From contig CAYORM010000008.1 in the NCBI GenBank assembly GCA_964406375.1, positions 14,119 to 78,118 on the forward strand: a stretch of 64,000 nucleotides of DNA, read 5' to 3'. The DNA is from CAYORM01 sp964406375 (GTDB lineage: Bacteria; Pseudomonadota; Alphaproteobacteria; DSM-16000; Inquilinaceae). Positions 1-7,859 of the stretch are shown here, one piece after another. The stretch's first letter is position 1. Each line of letters opens with the position of its first letter. The position numbers and the translations under genes were made by a program. A model generated the notes under the pieces. That model ran no database searches. It worked only from the letters and a program-made list of their open reading frames with translations, and was not told where the DNA came from.

Positions 1-80
1 AGGCGATCGAGCACATCGGTCAGGCTCGCCGCCGGCCCGGCCCCTTCCGCCTCCTCCTTCTCCACCTGCAGCTCCACCAT
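1..80 (-). CDS. partial CDS, 5' end of an unidentified gene
   Basis: An open minus-strand frame starts at ATG 80 and runs off the left edge. The 26 visible residues are acidic (a Glu-rich stretch, then Ala/Gly, then a Leu-Thr-Asp-Val segment). Nearly all codons end in G or C, as in real genes of this window. A weak AGGTGG ribosome site lies a few bases upstream, and an in-frame GTG at 86 is an alternative start. Too little is visible to name a family. If real, it is divergent from the HlyU-like gene at 208. Confidence 0.4.
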   Translation of the reverse strand, partial: MVELQVEKEEAEGAGPAASLTDVLDR

Positions 81-207
81 CGCCACCTGCCGACCGGGAC
101 GGTGCAGGAACCCCGCTGACCGCCGGTGGTTGCATCGCCGGGACGGCCGATGGAGATGGCCCGCCGCCTGCGCTATCCTGCGCGGCAGACAGGCCACGGG
201 ACCGCAT

Positions 208-504
208 ATGTTCAAATCCCTCTTCGCGCGGATCATCGGCGGTGAGCGCCCGCCGGCCGAACAGCCCGAGGCGGTGGCGGAAGCGGCCACCGAATACAAG
301 GGCTACCGCATCCACCCCGCCCCCTACAGGGCCGAGGGCCAGTTCCAGACGGCCGGGCTGATCGAGAAGGACTTCCCGGACGGCACGAAGCAGCACCGCT
401 TCGTGCGTGCCGACCGGCACGCCAGCAAGGACGATGCCGTCGCCTTCTCGATCACCAAGGGCCAGCAGATCATCGACGAGCAGGGCGACGCCCTGTTCCA
501 GTGA
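208..504 (+). CDS. HlyU-family protein
   Basis: A 98-residue protein of the HlyU family, small cytoplasmic proteins named after the Vibrio haemolysin activator; most alphaproteobacterial members have no proven target. The sequence shows the family core: YKGYRI near residue 32, a Gly/Gln-rich strand, then a FVRAD segment and a closing IIDEQGD. I chose ATG 208 because the reading frame upstream (open to 130) is unlike the family, and family members begin MFKSLF-like. A GGAAC element (107-111) with a GGTT element (128-131) lies upstream at 16-nt spacing and resembles a general-stress EcfG promoter only loosely. The family assignment is firm; the role is not. Confidence 0.85.
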   Translation: MFKSLFARIIGGERPPAEQPEAVAEAATEYKGYRIHPAPYRAEGQFQTAGLIEKDFPDGTKQHRFVRADRHASKDDAVAFSITKGQQIIDEQGDALFQ

Positions 505-663
505 TGCACGGCTCCTGACGGACGCGCCACGGCGGCCCTGGGGCGGCGGCCCTGGGCGCCGCTGGCCTTCGCGTGACTTTGCGGCGGCCTGAACCGTCGC
601 CGCGAAGACTCGGTCCCTTTCCGCCAAAACCTCATGCCTCCCATACGATAACCGCCGTTGCTG

Positions 664-680
664 CACCGCAGCATGCGGTG
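664..680. promoter_or_regulatory. perfect inverted repeat upstream of the MFS gene
   Basis: CACCGCAGCATGCGGTG is a perfect 7-3-7 inverted repeat 60 bp before the efflux gene start. There is no T-run after it, so an operator is more likely than a terminator. No regulator gene adjoins it in this window. Confidence 0.35.
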
Positions 681-740
681 GAGGCTGCTCGCCCTCCCCG
701 TCAACCGCCGCGCCTCGCGGTGCGGCCTTCAGGTGCCCAG

Positions 741-1919
741 ATGTCGCTGCCGTTGCTCGCGCTCGCCATGGCCTCCTTTGGGATCGGCACGACCGAGTTC
801 GTGATCATGGGTCTGCTGCCGGAGGTCGCCGCCGATCTCGGCGTGTCGATCCCCAGCGCCGGGTTGCTCGTCACCGGTTATGCGATGGGCGTGGTGATCG
901 GCGCGCCGATCGTCGCGATTGCGACCAACGGGCTGCCGCGCAAGGCGGTACTGATCGGCCTGACCTGCATCTTCGTCCTCGGCAACCTGCTCTGCGCCGT
1001 CGCGCCGAGCTACGGCCTCCTGATGGCCGCCCGCGTCGTGACCGCCTTCTGTCACGGTGCCTTCTTCGGGATCGGCGCCGTGGTTGCGGCCGATCTCGTG
1101 CCGCGCAACCAGCGGGCGCGGGCGATCGCGACGATGTTCGCCGGGCTCACCATCGCGAACATCCTCGGCGTGCCGGGCGGCACCGCGCTCGGCCAGGCGA
1201 TGGGCTGGCGGGCGACCTTCTGGGCCGTGGTCGCGATCGGGCTCGTGGCGACGGCGGCCATCGCGGTCTGGGTCCCCTCAGCGATTCGCCACGAACGCGG
1301 CAACATGCTGCGTGAGCTGCGCGTGTTGAGAAAGCCGCAGGTGATGCTCGCCATGGGCATGAGCATCCTGTCGTCGGTCAGCCTGTTCAGCGTCTTCACC
1401 TACATCACGCCGCTGCTGCGCGAGGTCACCGGGGTCGAGCCGGCATCCGTCACCACCGTGCTGATCCTGTTCGGTGTCGGGATCACCATCGGCAATGTGA
1501 TCGGCGGACGGCTCGCCGATTGGCGGCTGATGACCTCACTGACGGGTATCTTCGCGGCGCTCGCGATCGTGCTCGTCGTGTTCGTGTTCACGAGCAGCGC
1601 CCCGACCGCCGCCGTCGTCACCATCTTCATCTGGGGGCTGATCGCCTTCGCCGGCGGGGCACCGCTGCAGACCCGCGTGGTGGACCAGGCGCATGAGGCG
1701 CCCAACCTCGCCTCGACGCTGAACCAGGCGGCGTTCAATCTCGGCAACGCGACCGGTGCCTGGCTCGGCGGCGCGGCGGTCACGCTGGGCCTCGGCTATG
1801 CCGAACTGCCCTGGATCGGCGCGGCCATGGCGGCGATAGCGGCCGGGCTCTGCCTCTATTCCCAAGCCCTCGAACGGCGCAGCGCGCGCTGCGCCCTGGC
1901 CCGCGCCGCGGCAGCCTGA
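741..1919 (+). CDS. MFS efflux transporter, DHA1/AraJ-like
   Basis: A 392-residue major facilitator superfamily permease of the inner membrane. The N-terminus carries the hallmark GTTEFVIMGLLPEVAADL of the AraJ/YdhP/NepI drug-and-sugar efflux group, and about twelve hydrophobic segments follow. The loop between helices 2 and 3 (NGLPRKAVL) is the expected position of MFS motif A. I chose ATG 741 because the frame upstream is Pro/Arg-rich and unlike the family; a longer frame opens at 573. The gene stands alone and ends in a strong hairpin at 1985. A proton-driven exporter is likely; the substrate cannot be read from sequence. Confidence 0.9.
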   Translation: MSLPLLALAMASFGIGTTEFVIMGLLPEVAADLGVSIPSAGLLVTGYAMGVVIGAPIVAIATNGLPRKAVLIGLTCIFVLGNLLCAVAPSYGLLMAARVVTAFCHGAFFGIGAVVAADLVPRNQRARAIATMFAGLTIANILGVPGGTALGQAMGWRATFWAVVAIGLVATAAIAVWVPSAIRHERGNMLRELRVLRKPQVMLAMGMSILSSVSLFSVFTYITPLLREVTGVEPASVTTVLILFGVGITIGNVIGGRLADWRLMTSLTGIFAALAIVLVVFVFTSSAPTAAVVTIFIWGLIAFAGGAPLQTRVVDQAHEAPNLASTLNQAAFNLGNATGAWLGGAAVTLGLGYAELPWIGAAMAAIAAGLCLYSQALERRSARCALARAAAA

Positions 1920-1984
1920 CGGGCCGCACCGCGGCACCGCCACGGCACGATGATTCCGGGCCGAAACCCGGACAAGGAAACGAA

Positions 1985-2012
1985 GAAGGGCCGCCCCGAG
2001 AGGCGGCCCTTC
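1985..2012. terminator. intrinsic terminator hairpin
   Basis: An 11-bp perfect stem (GAAGGGCCGCC / GGCGGCCCTTC) closes a 6-nt loop. It lies between the MFS gene (+) and the small ORF at 2066 (-), so it can serve both strands. The T-run is weak on both sides. Confidence 0.7.
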
Positions 2013-2065
2013 CATTGTCGATCCACGGTCCGGTCGCGGATCGCGTCCACGACCGGATAAACGGG

Positions 2066-2140
2066 TCAGCGGGCCCGGCCCCCGACAGAGGCGAAGATCC
2101 AGGCCGCCGCGGCCGACCGCGGCTTGTGACAATGAGACAC
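2066..2140 (-). CDS. small ORF (24 aa) with extended perfect Shine-Dalgarno
   Basis: GTG 2140 opens a 24-residue ORF (begins MSHCHKPRS, then an Ala/Trp/Ile/Phe hydrophobic stretch, ends GGRAR). Seven bases before the GTG lies an AGGAGG inside a 17-nt segment matching the reverse complement of the 16S rRNA 3' tail. The ORF is followed by a terminator-like hairpin at 2012-1985, so the unit looks like a short independent transcript. I do not recognise the peptide. It is divergent from the MucR gene. Translation is likely if the region is transcribed on this strand; a non-coding role of the RNA is the alternative. Confidence 0.4.
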   Translation of the reverse strand: MSHCHKPRSAAAAWIFASVGGRAR

Positions 2141-2157
2141 TGGATCACCTCCTTTCT
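2141..2157 (-). promoter_or_regulatory. extended ribosome-binding site, full complement of the anti-SD tail
   Basis: The plus strand reads TGGATCACCTCCTTTCT, the same as the 3' end of bacterial 16S rRNA. The minus strand is therefore a near-maximal Shine-Dalgarno sequence, placed at ideal spacing before GTG 2140. Flanking bases do not match 16S rRNA, so this is not an rRNA gene remnant. Confidence 0.55.
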
Positions 2158-2421
2158 TTGGTTGACGACCGCAAAGATGTAGGCCGGTCCGCGCCGGATT
2201 GTAAGGCCCGTTTGCCGCGATCACCGGAGCGATGGCCGAAACCGGCTGGAGGTCGAGTGTGGCCGAGCCGGCGATGCGTCAATCGCCCAGCATTAGACCA
2301 AGTCATCAAGCCCATCAGGATGAAAAAACCGTCGGTGACACCATCTTTGCTTGGCAAGAGCCTTCGTCATCCGTAAACGGTGAACGATTCGATGTCGGTA
2401 CTCGAACGGGAGATCATCAGC

Positions 2422-2952
2422 GTGACCGCGACCAAAGACAAAGCTCAGACGGTTGGGATGACTGCGACCATCGTCTCGGCCTATGTCGGCAACAACACGC
2501 TCGCGGTCGAGGAGCTGGCACCGCTGATCGCCTCCGTGCACAGCGCCATCGCGGCACTTGGCGAACCGGCCAAGGCAGAGCCGGCGCCGCTCGTTCCGGC
2601 AGTCCCGATCAAGAAATCGGTGACCCCGGACGCGATCATCTGCCTCGAGGACGGCCGTCGACTGAAGATGCTGAAGCGGCATCTGCGCGTCACCTACGGC
2701 ATGACGCCCGAGCAGTACCGCGCCAAGTGGGGCCTGCCGCGCGACTATCCGATGGTCGCCCCGGCCTATGCGGAATCGCGCTCGCAGCTCGCCAAGGAGA
2801 TCGGCCTCGGCCGCAAGCGTCCGGCGCCCGAGGAGGCGCCGGCGCGCAAGGGGGCCCGCCGTGGCAAGGCGGCCGAGGCCCAGCAGCCGGCCGCGGAGGC
2901 GCCTGCCCGCCGGCGCGCGCCGCGCCGCAAGGCTGCGGCCGGCGAAGGCTGA
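2422..2952 (+). CDS. MucR/Ros-family transcriptional regulator
   Basis: A MucR/Ros zinc-finger-type regulator; in alphaproteobacteria these control exopolysaccharide, motility and cell-cycle genes. The N-terminal family helix (TATIVSAYVGNN) and the DNA-binding core (VTPDAIICLEDGRRLKMLK, then RHL, MTPEQYRAKWGLP) are present. The first zinc-ligand Cys of classical Ros is absent and only the Cys of IICLEDG remains, as in several MucR proteins. The last 60 residues are an Ala/Lys/Arg/Pro tail longer than usual, possibly extra DNA contact. I chose GTG 2422 (GGGAG 9 nt upstream; family-like N-terminal length); ATG 2392 and GTG 2380 are in-frame alternatives without a ribosome site. The 260 bp before it hold no other gene that I can see. 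Confidence 0.88.
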   Translation: MTATKDKAQTVGMTATIVSAYVGNNTLAVEELAPLIASVHSAIAALGEPAKAEPAPLVPAVPIKKSVTPDAIICLEDGRRLKMLKRHLRVTYGMTPEQYRAKWGLPRDYPMVAPAYAESRSQLAKEIGLGRKRPAPEEAPARKGARRGKAAEAQQPAAEAPARRRAPRRKAAAGEG

Positions 2953-3032
2953 GCGGCGGCGGCCGGAATCCGGCCGCACGATTGGGTCGGGTGGGCCCGC
3001 CAGACTGAAACGCCAGGGGTGAGTTCCAGGAA

Positions 3033-3785
3033 ATGAGCAATCGTCCGGTCGCCGTCGTCACCGGCGCGGGGAGCGGCATCGGCCGCCATGTCGCGCTGGC
3101 CCTTCATCGTGCAGGCTATGCGGTCGCACTGGCCGGCCGCCGGCCCGAGCCGCTCGCCGAGACCGCGGCTGCCGGTGGCGGCGGGCCGGAGCTCCTGGCC
3201 GTGCCGACCGATGTCGCCGACCCGGCATCGGCCGAGGCCCTTTTCGCCCGCACGGTCGAGGCGTTCGGACGCGTCGACGTGCTGTTCAACAATGCCGGCG
3301 TGACCGCCCCGGGCGTGCCCTTCGAGGATCTGACCGCCGAAGACTGGACGCGCGTCGTCGACATCAATCTCAACGGCATGTTCTTCTGCGCCCAGGCCGC
3401 TTTCCGCGCGATGAAGAACCAGACACCGCGGGGCGGGCGGATCATCAATAACGGTTCGATCTCGGCCGATGCGCCGCGGCCGCGTTCGGCGCCCTACACC
3501 GCGACCAAGCATGCGGTCACCGGCCTCACCAAATCGATCTCGCTCGACGGCCGGCCCTATGACATAGCCTGCAGCCAGATCGACATCGGCAATGCCGCGA
3601 CCGACATGACGGCCAAGATGTCGGAAGGCGTGCTGCAGGCCGACGGCTCGATCAAGCCCGAGCCGCGGATGGACGTCGCCCATGTCGCGAGCGCCGTCGT
3701 CTACATGGCGAGCCTGCCGCTCGACGCGAATGTCCAGTTCATGACGATCATGGCGACGAAGATGCCGCTGATCGGCCGCGGCTGA
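3033..3785 (+). CDS. SDR-family NAD(P)-dependent oxidoreductase
   Basis: A 250-residue short-chain dehydrogenase/reductase. The Rossmann motif TGAGSGIG is at residues 10-17, NNAG at 86-89, the catalytic Ser at about 142, and YxxxK as Y155/K159. Length and motif spacing are those of classical SDRs. The ALAGRRPE segment after strand 2 (Arg-Arg) favours NADP(H). AGG precedes ATG 3033 at normal distance. The substrate is unknown. It follows MucR by 80 bp and ends at a strong terminator, so it may be read alone. Confidence 0.9.
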   Translation: MSNRPVAVVTGAGSGIGRHVALALHRAGYAVALAGRRPEPLAETAAAGGGGPELLAVPTDVADPASAEALFARTVEAFGRVDVLFNNAGVTAPGVPFEDLTAEDWTRVVDINLNGMFFCAQAAFRAMKNQTPRGGRIINNGSISADAPRPRSAPYTATKHAVTGLTKSISLDGRPYDIACSQIDIGNAATDMTAKMSEGVLQADGSIKPEPRMDVAHVASAVVYMASLPLDANVQFMTIMATKMPLIGRG

Positions 3786-3818
3786 TCCGACGCCCATACC
3801 GGTCGAAGCCGGAAAAAG

Positions 3819-3852
3819 AAGGCGCCGCGTCCCGATCGGGACGCGGCGCCTT
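3819..3852. terminator. strong bidirectional terminator
   Basis: A 15-bp perfect stem with a GATC loop, flanked by A-rich sequence on the left and TTTTCTT on the right. It sits between the convergent SDR gene and the NTF2-like gene and should stop transcription from both sides. Confidence 0.9.
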
Positions 3853-3879
3853 TTCTTGTCGGACGGCCCGGCCCCTGCG

Positions 3880-4257
3880 TCAGGCCGCGGGCGCCATCTG
3901 GTGATAGGTCTTGCCGACGATGCGCGGCCCCTCGGGCGTCGCCAGCATCACCAGCGTGTCGCGATAGGCGAAGCGGCCATAGACCGTCTCGACCACCGCG
4001 GTCGCCACCGACCCGTCGATGTGGAAGGTGACGACCTGATAGTCGCGCGCCCCCCAACCGGCGCGCTCCTCGGCACAGACGAAGGCGATCCAGCGGTCGC
4101 GCGGCACGATCGAGAGCTTGCCCTCATCCTGGCCGATGATGTGGGCTGCTTCGTGGAAGGTGGCGGCGAGGCGCGCGGCATCGCGGTCGGCGACGCCCTC
4201 GATATAGGCGGCGGCAAGGCCGAGCGCCTCCGCCTGGGTCAGTACGGGTGCCGTCAT
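3880..4257 (-). CDS. NTF2-like (SnoaL/lumazine-binding-like) protein
   Basis: A 125-residue protein with the NTF2-like alpha+beta cone pattern: an N-terminal helix (LAAAYIEGVADRDAARL), an FHE/H segment, then paired strands ending RIVGKTYHQM. Such proteins act as small hydrolases or isomerases, or as binding proteins; no catalytic residue can be assigned. The start overlaps the permease stop (ATGA at 4254-4257), so it is the last, translationally coupled gene of the inositol-type operon. A role on a cyclitol intermediate is inferred from position only. Confidence 0.75.
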   Translation of the reverse strand: MTAPVLTQAEALGLAAAYIEGVADRDAARLAATFHEAAHIIGQDEGKLSIVPRDRWIAFVCAEERAGWGARDYQVVTFHIDGSVATAVVETVYGRFAYRDTLVMLATPEGPRIVGKTYHQMAPAA

Positions 4258-5228
4258 TTGATCACTCCGATCTTCTTGCGGTCGATCGAGATGATGACCG
4301 CCGCGACCAGCACCGCGCCCTTCACGATGAGCTGCGTGTAGGACGACACGCCGGCGAGATTAAGCCCGTTGCTCAGGATCGAGATGATGAGCGCGCCGAT
4401 CAGCGTTCCGGCGACACCGCCCATACCACCGGTCAGCGGCGTGCCGCCGATGACGATGGCTGCGATCACGTCGAGTTCGAGACCATTGCCGGCCGTCGGG
4501 CTGCCAGCGCCCATGCGGGAGGCGAGCACGATGCCGCCGAGGCCGGAGTAGAGACCCGCGAGGGCGAAGGTGGTGATCTTCACCCTGTCGACGCGGATGC
4601 CCGAGCGCTGCGCGACAACCTCGCCGCCGCCGATCGCGAGGATGCTGCGGCCGAGCGTGGTGTAGTTCTGGATCACATAGGCGACGGCGAAGGCGAAGAG
4701 CGCGATCAGGACGATCGTCGGAATGCCGGCGACGGTGCCGGAGCCGATCTCGCGCATCACCCCGTCGCGGATCATGATCGGCCGCCCTTCGGTAATGTGC
4801 AGCATCATGCCGTGGCCCGCGACCATCAGGCCGAGGGTGACGATGAAGGACGGGACCTTGAACTTGGCATAGATCGTGCCCGCGGCTGCCCCAAGCACCG
4901 CGCCGGCGACGAGGCCCGCGATCAGGGCGCTCATCCCGTAATCCTGCATGAAGTAGGCGACGAGCACCGCAGCCAGGCCGACCACCGCACCGACCGACAG
5001 GTCGATCGAGGCCATCAGGATGATGAAGGTTCCCCCCATCGCCGCGATCGACAGCACCGCCGTCTGCCGCAGCACCGTCTCGAGGTTGCGGACGCTGAGG
5101 AACTGGTCGGAGAAGATCGAAAAGCCGATGCAGACGATGACGAGGACGAAGAACGGGAAATAAACCCGCAGATCGTCCATCCCCATCCGTGTCCCGCCGC
5201 GGCGCCCGTCGGCAGAGAGTTCGCTCAT
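4254..5228 (-). CDS. sugar ABC transporter permease, RbsC family
   Basis: A 324-residue inner-membrane permease of the BPD_transp_2 (RbsC/XylH/IatP) family. It shows eight to ten hydrophobic segments, the family segment ASIDLSVGAVVGLAAVL near residue 70, and the EAA-like region GGEVVAQRSGIRVDR near 200. It pairs with the ATPase (5245-6786) and binding protein (6794-7831) upstream in the same operon. The position inside an iolD cluster suggests a myo-inositol, scyllo-inositol or aminocyclitol importer. Confidence 0.92.
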   Translation of the reverse strand: MSELSADGRRGGTRMGMDDLRVYFPFFVLVIVCIGFSIFSDQFLSVRNLETVLRQTAVLSIAAMGGTFIILMASIDLSVGAVVGLAAVLVAYFMQDYGMSALIAGLVAGAVLGAAAGTIYAKFKVPSFIVTLGLMVAGHGMMLHITEGRPIMIRDGVMREIGSGTVAGIPTIVLIALFAFAVAYVIQNYTTLGRSILAIGGGEVVAQRSGIRVDRVKITTFALAGLYSGLGGIVLASRMGAGSPTAGNGLELDVIAAIVIGGTPLTGGMGGVAGTLIGALIISILSNGLNLAGVSSYTQLIVKGAVLVAAVIISIDRKKIGVIK

Positions 5229-5244
5229 CCCTTCACACCCCGCA

Positions 5245-6786
5245 CTAGAGCATCGCGTTAATGAGGTTGGTCTCGGTGATTTCGTCGGGTCCGCGGAACA
5301 CGCCGGAGACCCGCCCGCCGCGCATCGTGACGACGGTGTCGCTGATGCGGATCACTTCGACCATGTCCTCGGAGGCCATCAGGATGGCGAGGTTTCCCTG
5401 CCGCCTGAGGGCATCGATCATGCTGTAGATCTCGAACTTCACCCCGACATCGACACCACGTGTCGGGTTGCTGAGCAGCATCAGCCGCGGGCTCGTCATG
5501 AACCACTTGGCCAGCAAGACCTTCTGCTTGTTACCGCCGCTCAGCGAGCGGACGGGGGCACGCGGGCCGCTGCACTTGATGCGGAAGGTCTCGATCGCCT
5601 TGAGCGTCGCCTCACGCTCGCGCGCGCCGTCGATGAACGGCCCGTGTGCGTGCCGCCTGAGGCTGGCGAGGCCGACATTGAAGCTGATGTCGTGGGTATC
5701 GATCAGCCCTTCAACGGCGCGCTCCTTCGGCACCATCGCGACGCCTGCCTGCATGGCGTCAGGCACGCTGCCCGGCCGGTAGGAATCCCCGCCGAGCCGC
5801 ATGGCACCGGACCGCATCGGCCGGACACCGAAGACGACCTCGAGCAGCTCGTCCGCACCCGAGCCGGCAAGGCCGGCGAGCGTGACGATCTCGCCGGCGC
5901 GCACCTCGAACGACACGTCCTCGAGCCCTTCGGCCGAGACCCTGTCGAGTGCGAGCACGACCGGGCGCGCTTCCGCACTCGCCGCCGTCCGCTCGCGCGG
6001 TGGCAGGTCACGGCCGACCATCAGCGCCGACAGCGTGTCCTCCGTCAGCGTCGCGGTGGGCCGGGTCGTGACGTGCTCGCCATCCTTCATCACGACGACG
6101 CGGTCACAGCTGCGGAAGATCTCCTGCAACCGGTGTGAGACGTAGACGATCGCCGTGCCGGTCGCCTTCAGCTCGTCCATCACCCGATGCAGCGTCTCGG
6201 CATCATCGTGATCGAGCGAAGCAGTGATCTCGTCGAGCAGCAGCACGCGCGGGTTCGTCGAGAGGGCACGGGCCAGCTCGACCATCTTCTGCGTCGACGG
6301 CGACAGGCTGCGCATCTCGCGCCGCGGATCGACCTTGATCCCGAGCCGCGCGAGCAGCGCCTCGGCCTCGGCATGGAGTCGCTTCCAGTCGATCAGGCCG
6401 AAGCGCTCGAAGGCGGCGGTCCGGCCGAGGAAGATGTTCTCCGCGACCGAGACGCCCGGCAGGACATTGAATTCCTGATGGACCATCGAAACGCCGGCCT
6501 CGACGGCCTCGGCTGCCGAAGCCGGGCGGTAGGGCGCACCGGCCAGGGTCATGCCGCCACCGTCGGGCTGCGCCTCGCCGGCCAGCATCCGGAACACCGT
6601 CGACTTGCCGGCGCCGTTCTCGCCGCACAGTGCCACCGCCTCACCGGGATACAGCGCGAAGCCGAGCCGCCGCACCGCGTGGATCGGCCCGTAGCGCTTC
6701 GCAAGGTCGGTCGCCGCGAGGACGGCCGACGCGGCGTTCACCGGGTCGGGCCCGGTCATCTTGGTATGATAAGCCGCGTCGGCCAT
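5245..6786 (-). CDS. sugar ABC transporter ATPase, RbsA/MglA family (two ABC domains)
   Basis: A 513-residue cytoplasmic ATPase with two tandem nucleotide-binding domains, as in RbsA. The first has Walker A GENGAGKST, a degenerate signature LSPSTQKMVELARAL and Walker B VLLLDEIT. The second has the usual decayed P-loop (GLAGSGADE) but an intact LSGGNKQKVLLAKW. I chose ATG 6786, 7 nt after the binding-protein stop; the frame opens further up to 6837 inside that gene, and those residues do not resemble the family. ATP hydrolysis is probably mainly at one site, as known for this class. Confidence 0.92.
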   Translation of the reverse strand: MADAAYHTKMTGPDPVNAASAVLAATDLAKRYGPIHAVRRLGFALYPGEAVALCGENGAGKSTVFRMLAGEAQPDGGGMTLAGAPYRPASAAEAVEAGVSMVHQEFNVLPGVSVAENIFLGRTAAFERFGLIDWKRLHAEAEALLARLGIKVDPRREMRSLSPSTQKMVELARALSTNPRVLLLDEITASLDHDDAETLHRVMDELKATGTAIVYVSHRLQEIFRSCDRVVVMKDGEHVTTRPTATLTEDTLSALMVGRDLPPRERTAASAEARPVVLALDRVSAEGLEDVSFEVRAGEIVTLAGLAGSGADELLEVVFGVRPMRSGAMRLGGDSYRPGSVPDAMQAGVAMVPKERAVEGLIDTHDISFNVGLASLRRHAHGPFIDGAREREATLKAIETFRIKCSGPRAPVRSLSGGNKQKVLLAKWFMTSPRLMLLSNPTRGVDVGVKFEIYSMIDALRRQGNLAILMASEDMVEVIRISDTVVTMRGGRVSGVFRGPDEITETNLINAML

Positions 6787-6793
6787 GGCACGC

Positions 6794-7831
6794 TTAGTTC
6801 GGTTGGATGACGGTGAAGACCGCGTTGTGGTCCACATCCGGATTGTGCGCCTTGCTGATCGCCTGCCAGTCGATCAGCGACTCTCCGGCAGCCAGCGGCT
6901 CGATGATCTGCGCCCGATAGGCGTCGATCTGGTCCTTGATCAGGTAGTAGAGGCTCATCTCGTAGACCGTTCCGTCGGTCTCGTGACCGTTCAGATGGTC
7001 GTGGATGATGGTGATGCCGTAACCGCCCATGACCCAGTGGCCGCCCGCGAGCATCGAGATCTCGTCATTCGCGAGTGCCTCGAGGGCTGCCTCGGTGATG
7101 TCGATGCCGGCGAGGTCGATGCCCGAACGACCGGCATTCTCGATCGCGACGATCGCGCCGAGCAGCGGGTCCGAACCGGCGCCCCAGACGGCATCGATCT
7201 CGTCGAAGCGGGTGAGGAAGTCCTCCATCACCGTCTGGCCGCGGGCGAGCGTCCAGTCGGTGTACTGCAGATCGAGCAGCTCCACCTCGGGATGCTCCTC
7301 CACCGCGCGGCGCAGTCCGTCATTGCGCGCCTCGGAGGTCGAGATGCCCGGCACGCCGCCGATGCCGACAATCCTCGTCGCACCATCGACCTCGATGAGG
7401 TGATTGGCGACGTTGTAACCGGCGGTCTCGTCGTCCAGCTTGATGAAGGCGAGGTAGTGCTCGAAATCCTCGGGCTCGACACCCGGATAGGTGTCGGTGA
7501 CCACGACCGGCACCCCCGCCGCATCCAGCAGCTCCAGCGCCTGGATGCCGAGCGGCTCGCTGAGCGGCGTCAGGATCAGACCGACGACACCGGCATTGAT
7601 CAGTGTTTCGATGTCGGCGAGCTGCTTGTCCTCGCGGCTCTGGGCATCGGTGACGATCAGCTCATAGCCATAGGCGTCGGCCGCCGACTGGGCGAAGTTC
7701 ACATAGTCGACCCAGAACGCGTCGTTCAGGGTCGTCATCGGCATGCCGATCTTCGGCTTGTCCTGCGCCTGGCCGGCGTTCGCGACGAGCGCCGCCGCAA
7801 GGGCCGTGGTGATGCCCAACAGATGTCGCAT
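6794..7831 (-). CDS. periplasmic sugar/cyclitol-binding protein, RbsB/MocB type
   Basis: A 345-residue type I periplasmic binding protein. The signal peptide covers residues 1-22 (cleavage near NAGQAQD). The core begins PKIGMPMTTLNDAFW, with later segments INAGVVGLILTPLSEP and VPVVVTDTYPG typical of the pentose/cyclitol-binding fold. A GGAGGAGAGGGAC ribosome site precedes ATG 7831. It is followed by its own ATPase and permease. Operon context suggests inositol or an amino-inositol (rhizopine-like) ligand; this is inference. Confidence 0.9.
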   Translation of the reverse strand: MRHLLGITTALAAALVANAGQAQDKPKIGMPMTTLNDAFWVDYVNFAQSAADAYGYELIVTDAQSREDKQLADIETLINAGVVGLILTPLSEPLGIQALELLDAAGVPVVVTDTYPGVEPEDFEHYLAFIKLDDETAGYNVANHLIEVDGATRIVGIGGVPGISTSEARNDGLRRAVEEHPEVELLDLQYTDWTLARGQTVMEDFLTRFDEIDAVWGAGSDPLLGAIVAIENAGRSGIDLAGIDITEAALEALANDEISMLAGGHWVMGGYGITIIHDHLNGHETDGTVYEMSLYYLIKDQIDAYRAQIIEPLAAGESLIDWQAISKAHNPDVDHNAVFTVIQPN

Positions 7832-7859
7832 GTCCCTCTCCTCCTCTCGAAACCTGTCT

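Noticed and set aside
2141..2157. Remnant of a 16S rRNA gene
   Set aside because: Only 17 bp match. The sequence before it does not resemble the conserved 16S region next to the tail, and no spacer or 23S sequence follows.
4248..5261. Long opposite-strand open frames over the sugar permease and many other genes
   Set aside because: High GC leaves antisense frames open. Their products are rich in Arg, Asp and His with no family pattern, and the true genes on the other strand have clear motifs.
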